This document shows, piece after piece, positions 1 to 8,107 of a stretch of DNA of 52,411 nucleotides (positions are counted from its first letter, which is position 1; each line of letters opens with the position of its first letter). The stretch spans positions 1 through 52,411 of IMG/VR virus record IMGVR_UViG_3300048030_000409; one strand, written 5' to 3'. The position numbers were made by a program, and so were the translations under genes. The stretch is from a virus. Under the pieces are notes generated by a model. It was not told where the DNA came from. It saw only the letters and a list, made by a program, of their open reading frames with translations, and made no database searches.

Positions 1-2007
1 GTGGGTGTTGTTTAAAGTGTTTCGGTAGATTGTCACGGAACCCAGCAACAAGAGCAACTTGACGAAAACGGAGACACCATTAACTTTAATGCAACAATTG
101 TAATGGCGGGTAGGATTTCATTTTCCGACAAATTATCAAACGACCTATATCCAGGGCAAGTTTATTATTTATGGGATGGTTCATTTCCAGACGCAGTAAG
201 TATTTACGGAATTGCGAATAATGTAACAACACTTGAACCTGCAATAAGTAAACCTCTAATCCTAGCAACAGGAAAAAAGGAAGCAGTCGTATTATCATAT
301 CGTCCTCTAACTGGATCACCAACCGGTGGTCGTGAACTGCGTGAGGAATACTCAATTACAACCAAAGTTATTGATGGTGGTTGGAGAGTACGTGTTACCA
401 ACATCGGAACATTGTCAAGTCGTTATCCCCTATTCATACAACTTGATTATGACAGAATGGTAGGTCCTAGAGACGAACTACAGGGTCAGGAGGTTTATAC
501 AAGATATATACCAATTGGTGAACTGTGTACCGCACAGGAAGCAGCTGCACAACAAGGCACATCGAGTGAAACTTGTAACTACTGGGAGGCAGAAATAATT
601 GCATCATCAACTGAATACGGAGTAGCAAGTACGAATCCGGATATACGAAGAAACGGAATTAACGGTGTTGGAAAACTTAGGGTTGCGGTAAAAACAACTC
701 CTATTATGAATCCCAACAATACTCTGCTCGATGGACTAAAAATAATGGAGGAACATCCTGCCGTGGAAAGAATTCCGAATCTTGTTGTAGACGAATATTG
801 TAGAACTGTAAGCAACGAAGAAATCATAAACGATAAACCTGAAATTGAGAATACATATGTAACATCACCAGAGTCAAGTGCAGGTGAAGTTATCTTGGCA
901 GAATCTGAAATGAACGATATTACGGATGGTGCTATCTTTAACATTAAACTTGGCACACAGAATACAAGACTCAATAACAATTTATTTAATCCAACTGAGC
1001 AGGAAATTATAAATCAATGCGTTGATTGTGAAGGAAGTAGTTCATCTGCGTGTGTTGATCTTGAGTCTGGTCCATATCAGATTCTAGGTGCAAACAAAGG
1101 ATATGGGTTGAGACTAAATCCAAGCACAAATACATACGAACCAATTGCTAATTACGCAACCTCTACACACGAATGTAATGCTATTATAGAAATGGCAGAA
1201 AACCTATTTGTTGAAATAAGCAGTGAAGAACTTGATAATCCAATTATTACATCATTTAAACTCACGAACGGTGCACCTGAAGTTGAAATTTTCCCTGCAA
1301 CAGACACAAACGAGGGGATTACAACAAGTCCTGTTAAACTAAAGGTGGTAAACGGAGATGGTTCTGAACTTCATCCAAACCACTGGGCAAATAGAGTAAT
1401 ACCACAAAAGGAAATTTCAGTTACCTGTGATAGTACCTCTTGTTGTGAACCAGAAACCGCATACAACATTATATCAACAACTACATCCGAGGGTTCTGGA
1501 ACAGAGGTTGCTATACTTGAAATATTAGATCCAAGTCACATTGACATAATTGGAAATAATATTGATCCAAGATTTTATACATTTGATCCAAGTAAATCAC
1601 CATATAATTTCTCACAAATAGACCAAACAAGTCAAATGATTGTATCATGGAAAAACATGAGAGAAAATATGCAACTATGTTACCCAAGAAACCTTCCGGC
1701 CGGTAATGAACCTAGATTCATGACAATTTACGACAACAGTGCACTCGCAACAAAACACGCATATCCGGATTTAAATAGAACATCGGAAGACTATGATCCA
1801 AGATTTACATTAATTGAAATCGGAGCAACTGAATCATTGGTAGGAAAAACAATTAGGTTAACACTAAATGCAAATGAACCAGATGGTCGTGCGTCATGTT
1901 GTATTGCTTTCAAGTTCAACGGTACACTTAGAGGAAGTCATTTCACACTAGATGAAATTAAGCAAATGGATGATACTTTCTACTCCTCTAACTTGTGTAA
2001 CCTATGA
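1..2007 (+). CDS. Structural protein, 5' partial or frameshifted at window edge
   Basis: The first possible ATG is at 103, giving 634 residues, but it has no ribosome-binding site and sits inside what looks like coding sequence. The same frame is open from base 16 and reads as protein (DCHGTQQQEQLDENGD before the ATG). A TAA at 13-15 blocks that frame, while another frame at 3-17 reads GCCLK. A CC-start followed by a beta-rich stretch resembles the two Cys-rich C-terminal domains of the giant tail protein at 16562-27097, so I infer the gene begins upstream of the window. The reading-frame break near base 15 would be a +1 shift or a one-base sequence error. The protein has scattered Cys pairs (CVDCEG, CDSTSCCEP) and no known catalytic motif. 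It overlaps the next gene by ATGA. A virion surface or fibre role is inferred from composition and context only. Confidence 0.55.
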
Positions 2008-3362
2008 CGATAGTAATACCAGTTTACAATTTAAGGGGATATAGATTCAATAACTTTTGCTTCCTGATAAAGCAACTTAGAAACGTAAACTCCAAAATAC
2101 TTGTTTATGAACAAGAATCTACACAAAGTTTGGTAGTTGAAAAATTCTTAAAAAGATTTAATTATGTTTCATATACGTGTGAAAAACTAGATATTGATTA
2201 TTTCAACAAATCATTATTAATAAATAAAGCATTTAAAAGTATATCAACCAAGTATGGTTGGGTTATGGATGCGGATTTTTACACAGACTATAATTACATT
2301 ATTGAACAAGTAAAAAATACACATCATCAATACTCTGACTTTATTCGTCCGTTCTCCAATGTAGTTTTGTTAGATAAACTTGAAACAGAATCTTTATATA
2401 GTCTAAATAAACTAGAACTTCAAAACAAAGAATATATATCAAATTCACAAGACGGAAAATACAGTTTTATAGTAAAAACCGAAACATTCAATGATGTGGG
2501 TGGTATGAATGAGGACTTTAGAGGGTGGGGTTTTCAAGATCTTGATTTTGTTCAAAATCGGTTAAAGGAGGAAAACATCAAATCATTCGTAGACCGGCAG
2601 GCTTTTCATTTATACCACGACAAAGCAAGTAAATCCAATGCTATATACAATCGTACCTTGTTTGAGAACCTCGGTGGTACTTTTAATAAACCGACAAACA
2701 GAGTTTCCGTGGACACTGTTAAAAATATACCAAATAATATAAGAATAGAACACAGATCACGACAAAATAAAAAAACAACAATCCCTACTATAATTCATAA
2801 ACCTCAGATAGGTAATAAAGAAGCAAATAAAACAAATTTAGTATGGAAACGACCCAAACATGGGATTATCTGCGTTGATTATTTAGAAGAAATTGAGACC
2901 GAAAACACAGATATAAAAAAAGCATTAATAGTAGAAGAACCTAAACTTGTTTACACCCGAGGTGGGATGAGAAAAACCAAAATAAAAAAGAGTGCGATAA
3001 CATATTACATAAAGTATATAGTACGAAATTACGATAACTTTGAAATAAATCAAACTTTATTATTTGCTAATAATTTATTTTCTAAAAATAAAAAAGATAT
3101 AATTTTGTTAAAAAACAAAATAAAAAACATTAACTTACAAAAGTATGAACAACGCAACGCAGATTTTGAGTGGTTGTTTCCGGAAAAAACTAGGTTTATA
3201 AAAAATAAACAAACAACCACAAGTGGGTGTTTTTTAATATCGTCTGACTTAATTTTAAAACAAACCAAACAAGCATATAGTAACCTCCTAGAAGACATAC
3301 AGAAACTTGGTATAGAAGAGCAACAAAATGCTCTTCAGAACATATATTCTATTTTTAATTGA
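2004..3362 (+). CDS. GT-A fold glycosyltransferase (galactosyltransferase-like)
   Basis: Predicted nucleotide-sugar glycosyltransferase of 452 residues. The N-terminus MTIVIPVYN is the usual first strand of family-2-like enzymes. MDADFYTDY near residue 90 supplies the DxD-type metal and sugar-nucleotide site. GGMNEDFRGWGFQDLDF near residues 165-182 matches the GGxxxxFxGWGxEDxD motif of the galactosyltransferase C-terminal domain (GT7/GT27-like), and HLYHD follows near residue 203. The C-terminal 230 residues are Lys/Asn-rich and not recognised. The gene is translationally coupled by an ATGA overlap to the structural gene before it, which suggests it modifies a virion protein or host surface sugar. 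The enzyme class is well supported; donor and acceptor are unknown. Confidence 0.8.
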   Translation: MTIVIPVYNLRGYRFNNFCFLIKQLRNVNSKILVYEQESTQSLVVEKFLKRFNYVSYTCEKLDIDYFNKSLLINKAFKSISTKYGWVMDADFYTDYNYIIEQVKNTHHQYSDFIRPFSNVVLLDKLETESLYSLNKLELQNKEYISNSQDGKYSFIVKTETFNDVGGMNEDFRGWGFQDLDFVQNRLKEENIKSFVDRQAFHLYHDKASKSNAIYNRTLFENLGGTFNKPTNRVSVDTVKNIPNNIRIEHRSRQNKKTTIPTIIHKPQIGNKEANKTNLVWKRPKHGIICVDYLEEIETENTDIKKALIVEEPKLVYTRGGMRKTKIKKSAITYYIKYIVRNYDNFEINQTLLFANNLFSKNKKDIILLKNKIKNINLQKYEQRNADFEWLFPEKTRFIKNKQTTTSGCFLISSDLILKQTKQAYSNLLEDIQKLGIEEQQNALQNIYSIFN

Positions 3363-3390
3363 CTTAACTCCCAGAATTATATAATATAAT
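3359..3390 (+). promoter_or_regulatory. Candidate sigma70-type promoter upstream of HD gene
   Basis: TTGACT at 3359-3364 is followed by overlapping -10 candidates TATAAT (3380-3385), TAATAT (3382-3387, spacer 17) and TATAAT (3385-3390). Transcription would start at about 3392-3398, at or just before the ATG at 3397, and no ribosome-binding site is present. Confidence 0.5.
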
Positions 3391-3396
3391 GGGATT

Positions 3397-4059
3397 ATGA
3401 ACTATACAGAAAATCAATTAGAAGAAAACTACAAATCATTTTTAAGGTTTATTGAGGATACCTTTGAAGGTGAACGACAAGAAAAACTGTTACATATGTA
3501 CGGAACTGATGAGGGGTGTCTTGGTCTAAGAGCACTTATTGCGCCTGCAAGTGGCACAATCCATTATCATAATTGTTATGCAGGGGGGTATATAGACCAT
3601 GTAATGAATGTATGTAAGGCAGCTAGAGGTCAAAAGGTTTTACTTCAAAGCATGGGTGCAAGAATTGACTTCACAGATGATGAGTTGCTATTTTCTGCAC
3701 TAAACCACGACTTAGGTAAACTTGGTTCTCTTGAGGGTGAGCAATATACACCAAACGACAGTGAGTGGCATATTAAAAACCAAGGAAAGGTATATAAGAT
3801 GAATACAGATATTCATTGGATGGGAGTCACGGATCGTTCACTGTTTCTTTTACAACACTTTGATATAAAATACACACAAAAAGAATGTCTGGCGATAAAA
3901 CTATCAGACGGTATGTATGATGAAGCAAATATACAATACCTCAAGACCCATAATCCTGGAAACGGACTTAAAACCGAACTTCCACGGGTAATACACTGGG
4001 CAGATCATATGTCATGTGTTGTCGAAAAGTCACTCACAGACCACAATTTTAAATTTTAA
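3397..4059 (+). CDS. HD-domain metal-dependent phosphohydrolase
   Basis: 220-residue protein of the HD superfamily. Visible metal-binding elements are the His-rich segment HYHNCYAGGYIDHV near residues 56-70, NHDLGKLG near 107-114 (the HD dyad), and a later WADHMS near residue 207. HD proteins hydrolyse nucleotides, cyclic nucleotides or other phosphoesters; which substrate is used here cannot be read from sequence. The gene has its own promoter-like sequence ending almost at the start codon and is followed by a 105-bp gap before the chaperone gene. Phage HD proteins are often nucleotide-pool enzymes, which is the likeliest role by analogy. Confidence 0.75.
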   Translation: MNYTENQLEENYKSFLRFIEDTFEGERQEKLLHMYGTDEGCLGLRALIAPASGTIHYHNCYAGGYIDHVMNVCKAARGQKVLLQSMGARIDFTDDELLFSALNHDLGKLGSLEGEQYTPNDSEWHIKNQGKVYKMNTDIHWMGVTDRSLFLLQHFDIKYTQKECLAIKLSDGMYDEANIQYLKTHNPGNGLKTELPRVIHWADHMSCVVEKSLTDHNFKF

Positions 4060-4077
4060 TAATTTTTTATGTAATTA

Positions 4078-4085
4078 ATATTTAT
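4078..4085 (+). promoter_or_regulatory. ATATTTAT intergenic motif upstream of hsp20
   Basis: This is one of nine intergenic gaps carrying the ATATTTAT core. Here it lies about 80 bases before the chaperone ATG, leaving a long leader. Proposed phage promoter element; inference from recurrence. Confidence 0.35.
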
Positions 4086-4116
4086 AAGTAGAACAATGCT
4101 CGTTTGAGGTTGTTCG

Positions 4117-4140
4117 ACAAATGCCCAAAACGGGGTTTGT
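4117..4140 (+). other. Leader hairpin upstream of hsp20
   Basis: ACAAA at 4117-4121 pairs with TTTGT at 4136-4140, then a T-G wobble, one bulged G and CCC (4124-4126) against GGG, closing a small AAAAC loop. It lies in the leader of the chaperone gene but does not cover the AAGGA ribosome-binding site at 4152-4156. There is no T run, so it is not an ordinary terminator. Function unknown. Confidence 0.35.
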
Positions 4141-4164
4141 AACTAAAAAAAAAGGAAAACTAAA

Positions 4165-4662
4165 ATGAAAAACTTAGGATTAAATAAGTCCTCTGGAACA
4201 GGACTTAATAAATATGTTCCAACTATGCGAGATGAGTTCTTAACTCCGTTTGACTCAATATTTGACAAAATGGTAAATCAAGCATTCCCCAACTTTGGGC
4301 AGGAGTTTGGTGTAAATTTTTTCGGAAATAGTTCATACCCGAGAGTAAATGTTGCCGACCATAAGAACGAAGTTAGAATAGAAGCAGAAATTGCAGGCCT
4401 CACCAAAAGTGATGTATCTGTTGAATACGAAGATAGTTTGCTTACTATATCCGGTGATAAAAAAACTGAGTTAGAAGATCCAGACGTAAAGTATGTATAC
4501 AGGGAACTTAAAAGATCATCGTTTCGTCGTTCGTTTAAGGTAGATGAAGCAACACTTCAAGTTGACAAAATTTCTGCTAAGTTTGATAACGGAATCTTGA
4601 ACATCAGTATTCCAAAAAGAAAAATCGTAGAAACGAAAACCAAAAAAGTTAAAATACTTTAA
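4165..4662 (+). CDS. Small heat-shock protein (Hsp20 / alpha-crystallin)
   Basis: 165-residue ATP-independent chaperone of the Hsp20 family, which binds unfolding proteins. The N-terminal 50 residues are variable and Phe-rich. An alpha-crystallin domain follows at about residues 55-150, with the typical strands PRVNVADHKNEVRIEAEIAG, VEYEDSLLTISGDK and KFDNGILNISIPKR. Hsp20 genes are a known feature of aquatic T4-like phages. Here it would protect phage or host proteins during late infection (inferred). A weak AAGGA lies 9 bases before the ATG. The gene stands alone, with an 80-base leader holding a hairpin and a rho-independent terminator just after it. Confidence 0.93.
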   Translation: MKNLGLNKSSGTGLNKYVPTMRDEFLTPFDSIFDKMVNQAFPNFGQEFGVNFFGNSSYPRVNVADHKNEVRIEAEIAGLTKSDVSVEYEDSLLTISGDKKTELEDPDVKYVYRELKRSSFRRSFKVDEATLQVDKISAKFDNGILNISIPKRKIVETKTKKVKIL

Positions 4663-4683
4663 AAATAACATTTAATTTTACTA

Positions 4684-4718
4684 TAAGAGGGTAAATTTAA
4701 TTTTACCCTCTTTTTTTA
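4684..4718 (+). terminator. Rho-independent terminator after hsp20
   Basis: AGAGGGTAAA and TTTACCCTCT form a 10-bp stem around a TTTAAT loop, followed directly by seven T. It sits 22 bases after the Hsp20 stop codon and separates that gene from the membrane-protein operon. Confidence 0.88.
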
Positions 4719-4728
4719 TAACTATATT

Positions 4729-4736
4729 ATATTTAT
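4729..4736 (+). promoter_or_regulatory. ATATTTAT motif upstream of membrane-protein gene
   Basis: The motif lies between the terminator at 4684-4718 and the ATG at 4785, in the context TTATATTTATATAC. Position straight after a terminator supports a promoter role. Confidence 0.42.
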
Positions 4737-4784
4737 ATACATTGATAAGGTTTAATAAAATAGAATTGGGAGATATGTATTAAT

Positions 4785-5879
4785 ATGAAAGTATTTACTG
4801 CGATTATAGGTGGGTTGGCACTGGCAGTAGCAGGAACGGCTGCTTTCTTTTCTGTGCGAGGTATTGGGTTATTATTTGCAGGTGCGGCTATCGCAGCCAT
4901 GGTAATGGCGGGAGTTCTTGAAGCAGGAAAATTAGCAATGACTTCATTTTTATACCGTTATTGGGAAAGAATACCAAGGATATTAAAATGGTATTGTACA
5001 ATTGCAGTTGTGGTTCTGATTGGAATAACCTCGTTGGGCATTTACGGATTTCTAAGTGATGCTTACGATGACACACGATCAAGGGTGGAAATGCATGAAA
5101 ATAACATAGAAACCCTAAATAAAGAAATAGTAGTAATTGAAACTGAAATTGAAACACTTAAAAATACGGATGTAACAGTAGAAGATAAAAAAACTGAAAC
5201 AATAGTAGGTTTTCAAAAAATCTATGACGATTATGTGGCAGACGGAAGAAAACGACAGGAAGCACTTGCTAATAGAAACAAAACAGACACCGAAGCAAGA
5301 GGATTTCGTAGACAACAATTTATGGATCGTCTTGCGGTATTGGATAAAGCAAAAAGTGAATTAGAATCAAAACCAGGTGGGTTATTTAGTAATAACAAAA
5401 AGAAAATAGAAGAACTAAGGATAACACAACAACCTGAGCGAGATTCTATCGCAAAATCATTATCAGCAATAACAGACGAAGAAACTTCTGCAACAAAATC
5501 ATACAATGATGCTCTTGCCAAAATTGATGATCAAATTTCAAGTGAATATGATAAATTTGTAGAAAAAGTAAATGGTCTTCGTGATACAACAAACGACCTG
5601 GATAATGTAACCACTATTGAAGATAAATACGACAAAATAAAAGAAAACCAAGCAGAGATATTAAAAGAAAAAGAAGGAATTCGTGCAACTGATATTGGTA
5701 GTTTTCGTTTTATAGCAGAATCATTTGGAATGCCAGTAGACCAAGTTGTAAAGTGGTTTATTATTGTAATTGTTTTAGTTTTTGACCCTGTTGCAGTTGC
5801 ACTTGTATTGGCATATAATATTATGGTAGGTGGGAAAATGACTCTAGGAGAAGAGTTGCCGAAAAAAAAAATTGGATAG
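4785..5879 (+). CDS. Membrane protein with central coiled coil (zero-frame product)
   Basis: 364-residue integral membrane protein of unknown function. Hydrophobic segments are visible at about residues 3-25, 28-48 and 65-92. A long charged, heptad-like region follows at about 95-305. A last strong membrane segment ([26 protein letters not shown]) spans about 325-350, followed by the short tail [14 protein letters not shown]. The gene ends TAG at 5877, just after a run of ten A (5862-5871). A -1 shift in that run enters an open frame that continues to 6640, so the stop may be bypassed by part of the ribosomes to give a 618-residue protein. It could act in the host inner membrane or as a membrane-linked assembly factor; no enzyme motif is visible. 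Confidence 0.8.
   Translation: MKVFTAIIGGLALAVAGTAAFFSVRGIGLLFAGAAIAAMVMAGVLEAGKLAMTSFLYRYWERIPRILKWYCTIAVVVLIGITSLGIYGFLSDAYDDTRSRVEMHENNIETLNKEIVVIETEIETLKNTDVTVEDKKTETIVGFQKIYDDYVADGRKRQEALANRNKTDTEARGFRRQQFMDRLAVLDKAKSELESKPGGLFSNNKKKIEELRITQQPERDSIAKSLSAITDEETSATKSYNDALAKIDDQISSEYDKFVEKVNGLRDTTNDLDNVTTIEDKYDKIKENQAEILKEKEGIRATDIGSFRFIAESFGMPVDQVVKWFIIVIVLVFDPVAVALVLAYNIMVGGKMTLGEELPKKKIG
5862..5871 (+). promoter_or_regulatory. A10 slippery site for -1 frameshifting
   Basis: Ten consecutive A include the heptamer A-AAA-AAA in the zero frame (5864-5870), a known efficient bacterial -1 slip site type (dnaX-like). The zero-frame stop comes two codons later. A weak 6-bp hairpin with one bulge (GGATAGA/TCTACC, from 5874) lies immediately downstream, closer than is usual for a stimulator. 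A one-base homopolymer sequencing error is the alternative explanation. Confidence 0.55.
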
Positions 5880-6640
5880 ATAATCTACCCTTTGCTGATA
5901 AATTCCAAGAAGAAGGTGATTTTATAGAAGATGTAATTGAAGTAACTCCCACCCCAAGTCCAACTCCCACTCCAACTCCTACACCAAGTCCAACTCCCAC
6001 TCCAACTCCAAGCCCTACCCCAACCCCCACTCCAACTCCAAGCCCTACCCCAACCCCCACTCCAACTCCAAGCCCTACCCCCACCCCAACACCAACTCCT
6101 ACACCAAGTCCAACTCCAACTCCAACTCCTACCCCAAGTCCAACTCCTACCCCAAGTCCAACTCCTACACCAACTCCCACTCCCACTCCAACTCCAAGTC
6201 CCACCCCTACACCAACTCCCACTCCAACTCCCACTCCAACTCCAAGTCCCACCCCTACACCAACTCCTACACCAACTCCCACTCCAACTCCTACCCCAAG
6301 TCCAACTCCCACTCCAACTCCAAGTCCCACCCCTACACCAACTCCTACTCCAACTCCAAGTCCTACTCCAAGTCCAACTATGTTTTCAAGTAAAACTGAA
6401 AGTTATATAATAAAAAATAAAATAAAAGAAGATGTAAATTCAACATCAACCCCAATGTACGACACCCAGGAAGTTGAACCAGAACCACCCACACGAGGAC
6501 CTTATTATGTTCCTTGGAAAAAAACAAGCATGGATGCATATAAAAAATACGAAGGGAAAATTGTATACAAAAAAAGGTATATTCCAGGAAGTACCCTCGG
6601 AAATGTTCCATTTAAAGAAAAAAAAGATGATAATAAATAA
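5870..6640 (+). CDS. -1 frame extension: Pro/Thr/Ser-rich stalk and basic C-terminal domain
   Basis: This frame is open from about 5786 to 6640 and has no start codon before an internal ATG at 6380. It reads [19 protein letters not shown], then 145 codons of almost pure Pro/Thr/Ser (5945-6379), then a conventional C-terminal domain ending [18 protein letters not shown]. Its frame is exactly -1 relative to the membrane gene, and it joins it at the A10 run. The simplest reading is a 256-residue extension made by frameshifting, total 618 residues. The C-terminal 86 residues contain Tyr/Lys-rich segments and match no family I recognise. If the ATG at 6380 were used instead, only those 86 residues would be made; no ribosome-binding site is visible there. 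Confidence 0.6.
   Translation, partial: NWIDNLPFADKFQEEGDFIEDVIEVTPTPSPTPTPTPTPSPTPTPTPSPTPTPTPTPSPTPTPTPTPSPTPTPTPTPTPSPTPTPTPTPSPTPTPSPTPTPTPTPTPTPSPTPTPTPTPTPTPTPSPTPTPTPTPTPTPTPTPSPTPTPTPSPTPTPTPTPTPSPTPSPTMFSSKTESYIIKNKIKEDVNSTSTPMYDTQEVEPEPPTRGPYYVPWKKTSMDAYKKYEGKIVYKKRYIPGSTLGNVPFKEKKDDNK
5945..6379. repeat. Low-complexity Pro-Thr-Ser codon repeat
   Basis: 435 bases of degenerate 6-base units (CCA/CCC/CCT with ACT/ACC/ACA and AGT/AGC), encoding TP and SP dipeptides as a long flexible stalk. SP occurs at irregular intervals among TP units. Similar TP/TQ linkers occur in the giant tail protein at 26050-26275 and 26600-26770. The opposite strand appears as an artificial Gly-Val open frame. 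Confidence 0.95.
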
Positions 6641-6646
6641 ATTTTA

Positions 6647-6676
6647 TTGACATATCAATATATGTTAGACTATTAT
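6647..6676 (+). promoter_or_regulatory. Consensus sigma70-type promoter, start codon at expected transcription start
   Basis: TTGACA at 6647-6652, an 18-base spacer and TATTAT at 6671-6676. The predicted transcription start is about 6683, which is the A of an in-frame ATG. This argues for a leaderless mRNA starting at 6683. Confidence 0.65.
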
Positions 6677-6682
6677 ATAGGA

Positions 6683-6934
6683 ATGTATATATATCTACTT
6701 ATATTTCTGTCAATGTTGTTACTTATAACACTTTATACATCTTTCAATTTATATAGAAAAAATATAATATATGAAAATTGGACGATTGACATAAGAAATA
6801 AATTTGAAGATTTGTATAAAAATATTAAAAATGTTGATCAACGAGAAATTTTTGAAAAAGACGATGAAGTCGGTGTTGCATTTGATGAAATTAAGCAAAT
6901 AATAGAAGACTTCAAACAAAGGGAACTAAACTAA
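6683..6934 (+). CDS. Small single-pass membrane protein
   Basis: 83-residue protein beginning MYIYLLIFLSMLLLITLYTSF, a single N-terminal membrane segment, followed by a charged, probably helical cytoplasmic part (residues 25-83) ending EIKQIIEDFKQREL. In-frame alternatives start at ATG 6662 or TTG 6647, but both lie inside the promoter whose expected start point is 6683, so 6683 is preferred. It abuts the sigma-factor gene (stop 6932-6934, next ATG 6935), so the two are cotranscribed. Function unknown. The location invites comparison with small phage membrane proteins that anchor or modulate replication or lysis, but nothing in the sequence specifies a role. Confidence 0.65.
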   Translation: MYIYLLIFLSMLLLITLYTSFNLYRKNIIYENWTIDIRNKFEDLYKNIKNVDQREIFEKDDEVGVAFDEIKQIIEDFKQRELN

Positions 6935-7645
6935 ATGGCAAGACCAAAATCGAAAAAGAAAATGTATTTCACACAAGAAACTGAGGACAATATAGTTTTA
7001 TATAATAACTCAGATGACATGGTGGAACGAAATAAAATATACGAAGAACATATAAAGTATCCATTTGAGAAATTGGCAGAAAACATTCTAAACACATTTA
7101 AGTTTTCGTATTTCCAGTGCAGTCATGAAGATGTTCAACGAGAAGTGGTTAGTAACCTTGTAAGCAATATGCACAAATACAAAGCAAATAACGGAAAGGC
7201 ATTTTCATATTTTAGTATTATAGCAAAAAATTTTTTAATTCTATACAATAACGGAAACTACAAAAAATTTAAAAGACACACAAGTGTTGATGACGATGAA
7301 ATTATATACGAGCAAAAAGAACTTACATTTAACCCAAGAGCAGAGACTAAAAAAAAGGAACTTTCTGAGTTTATAAAACTAATGGTAGATCACCTTGAAG
7401 ATAACATCGATACTATATACAAAAAAGACCAAGAAAAACGAATAGCATATGCAGTTCTTGAAATATTCAGAAAATCAGACGTTATAGAAAACTTTAATAA
7501 AAAAGCACTTTATTTATTTATTCGTGAAATGACTAATTGTAAAACTCAGCATATCACAAAGGTAGTAAATAAAATGAAAGATATTCAGTCAAATTTATAT
7601 GCTAGGTATCTAGAAAAGGGAACATTATCTTCAGGCGAATATTAA
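6935..7645 (+). CDS. Late-transcription sigma factor, T4 gp55-like
   Basis: 236-residue protein resembling the phage late sigma factors of marine T4-like phages. Visible features are a basic N-terminus, YFTQETEDNIVLYNNSDD, a helical core (HIKYPFEKLAENILNTFKF) and the segment EDVQREVVSNLVSNMHKYKANNGKAFSYFSIIAKNFLI near residues 68-105. The last corresponds to the conserved core-polymerase and -10 binding region 2 of small sigma70-type factors. gp55 binds host RNA polymerase core and directs it to TATAAATA-type late promoters. A strong ribosome-binding site (AAAGGGA) precedes the ATG. The gene sits directly before the late baseplate block. Assigned from sequence memory and context; region 4 is absent, as expected for gp55. 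Confidence 0.65.
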   Translation: MARPKSKKKMYFTQETEDNIVLYNNSDDMVERNKIYEEHIKYPFEKLAENILNTFKFSYFQCSHEDVQREVVSNLVSNMHKYKANNGKAFSYFSIIAKNFLILYNNGNYKKFKRHTSVDDDEIIYEQKELTFNPRAETKKKELSEFIKLMVDHLEDNIDTIYKKDQEKRIAYAVLEIFRKSDVIENFNKKALYLFIREMTNCKTQHITKVVNKMKDIQSNLYARYLEKGTLSSGEY

Positions 7646-7662
7646 AAAAAATATATACATTT

Positions 7663-7670
7663 ATATTTAT
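7663..7670 (+). promoter_or_regulatory. ATATTTAT motif before baseplate block
   Basis: In the context AAATATATACATTTATATTTATATATAATGG, split here as AAATATATAC plus TTATATTTAT. The motif ends six bases before the ATG at 7676, with no ribosome-binding site. A similar arrangement is found before the terminase gene at 47627. Confidence 0.42.
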
Positions 7671-7675
7671 ATATA

Positions 7676-8107
7676 ATGGATAAAGACATTGAAATTTTCG
7701 AGGGAAAGACCTTTTCTTCTTTGGTAAAAGATATATACTTCAATTCAAGTCATAAAAAAGAACAAATTAACCAATTAATAAAAGACTTGCGTACAATGGT
7801 AAAAGATGCAGGTAGTGCCACTGTTATTGCCCCAATGATCCGTGACTATATAGATGTGGGTGTTAAAAATGACGATCAATTAGTAAAACTTTCGGCCGTG
7901 TTACAGAGAATAATAAACGGAGGTAGTGGTGGGGATTCTGACGGTGGCGGGGATTACTCACTAACCGATGAAGAAAAGCAACAATTACTACAGTCTGCCG
8001 AAAAAGAATTAAAAGAAATTAGCAAAAAAGCTATAAGCATACCAAAAATTTCCTCGGAAGACCTAGACGAAACGATAGAAGAGGAAACTGAGGATGGCAT
8101 ACACTAA
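7676..8107 (+). CDS. Hypothetical protein upstream of gp5-like gene
   Basis: 143-residue protein of unknown function. The N-terminal 85 residues look helical (LVKDIYF, EQINQLIKDLRTMVKDAG, LVKLSAVLQRII). A Gly/Ser/Asp linker follows (GGSGGDSDGGGD, about 80-92), then a charged helical tail ending in acidic residues (ETIEEETEDG). It overlaps the spike gene by 14 bases, so the two are probably translationally coupled and may be assembly partners. Small helical proteins in this position in related phages are structural or assembly factors, but I recognise no domain. Confidence 0.75.
   Translation: MDKDIEIFEGKTFSSLVKDIYFNSSHKKEQINQLIKDLRTMVKDAGSATVIAPMIRDYIDVGVKNDDQLVKLSAVLQRIINGGSGGDSDGGGDYSLTDEEKQQLLQSAEKELKEISKKAISIPKISSEDLDETIEEETEDGIH

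Noticed and set aside
4117-4156. RNA thermometer in the hsp20 leader
   Set aside because: The hairpin does not pair with the ribosome-binding site at 4152-4156, and no ROSE or four-U pattern is visible.
5821-6330. Minus-strand 169-residue Gly-Val repeat open frame
   Set aside because: It is the reverse complement of the Pro/Thr/Ser codon repeat, has no start context, and would run against every other gene.
5945-6379. Possible CRISPR-like or satellite array
   Set aside because: Units are 6-base codon pairs with synonymous variation in one protein frame and no spacers; it is a coding repeat.
6647-6682. TTG 6647 or ATG 6662 as start of the small membrane protein
   Set aside because: Both lie within the -35 to -10 promoter region; ATG 6683 falls at the expected transcription start.
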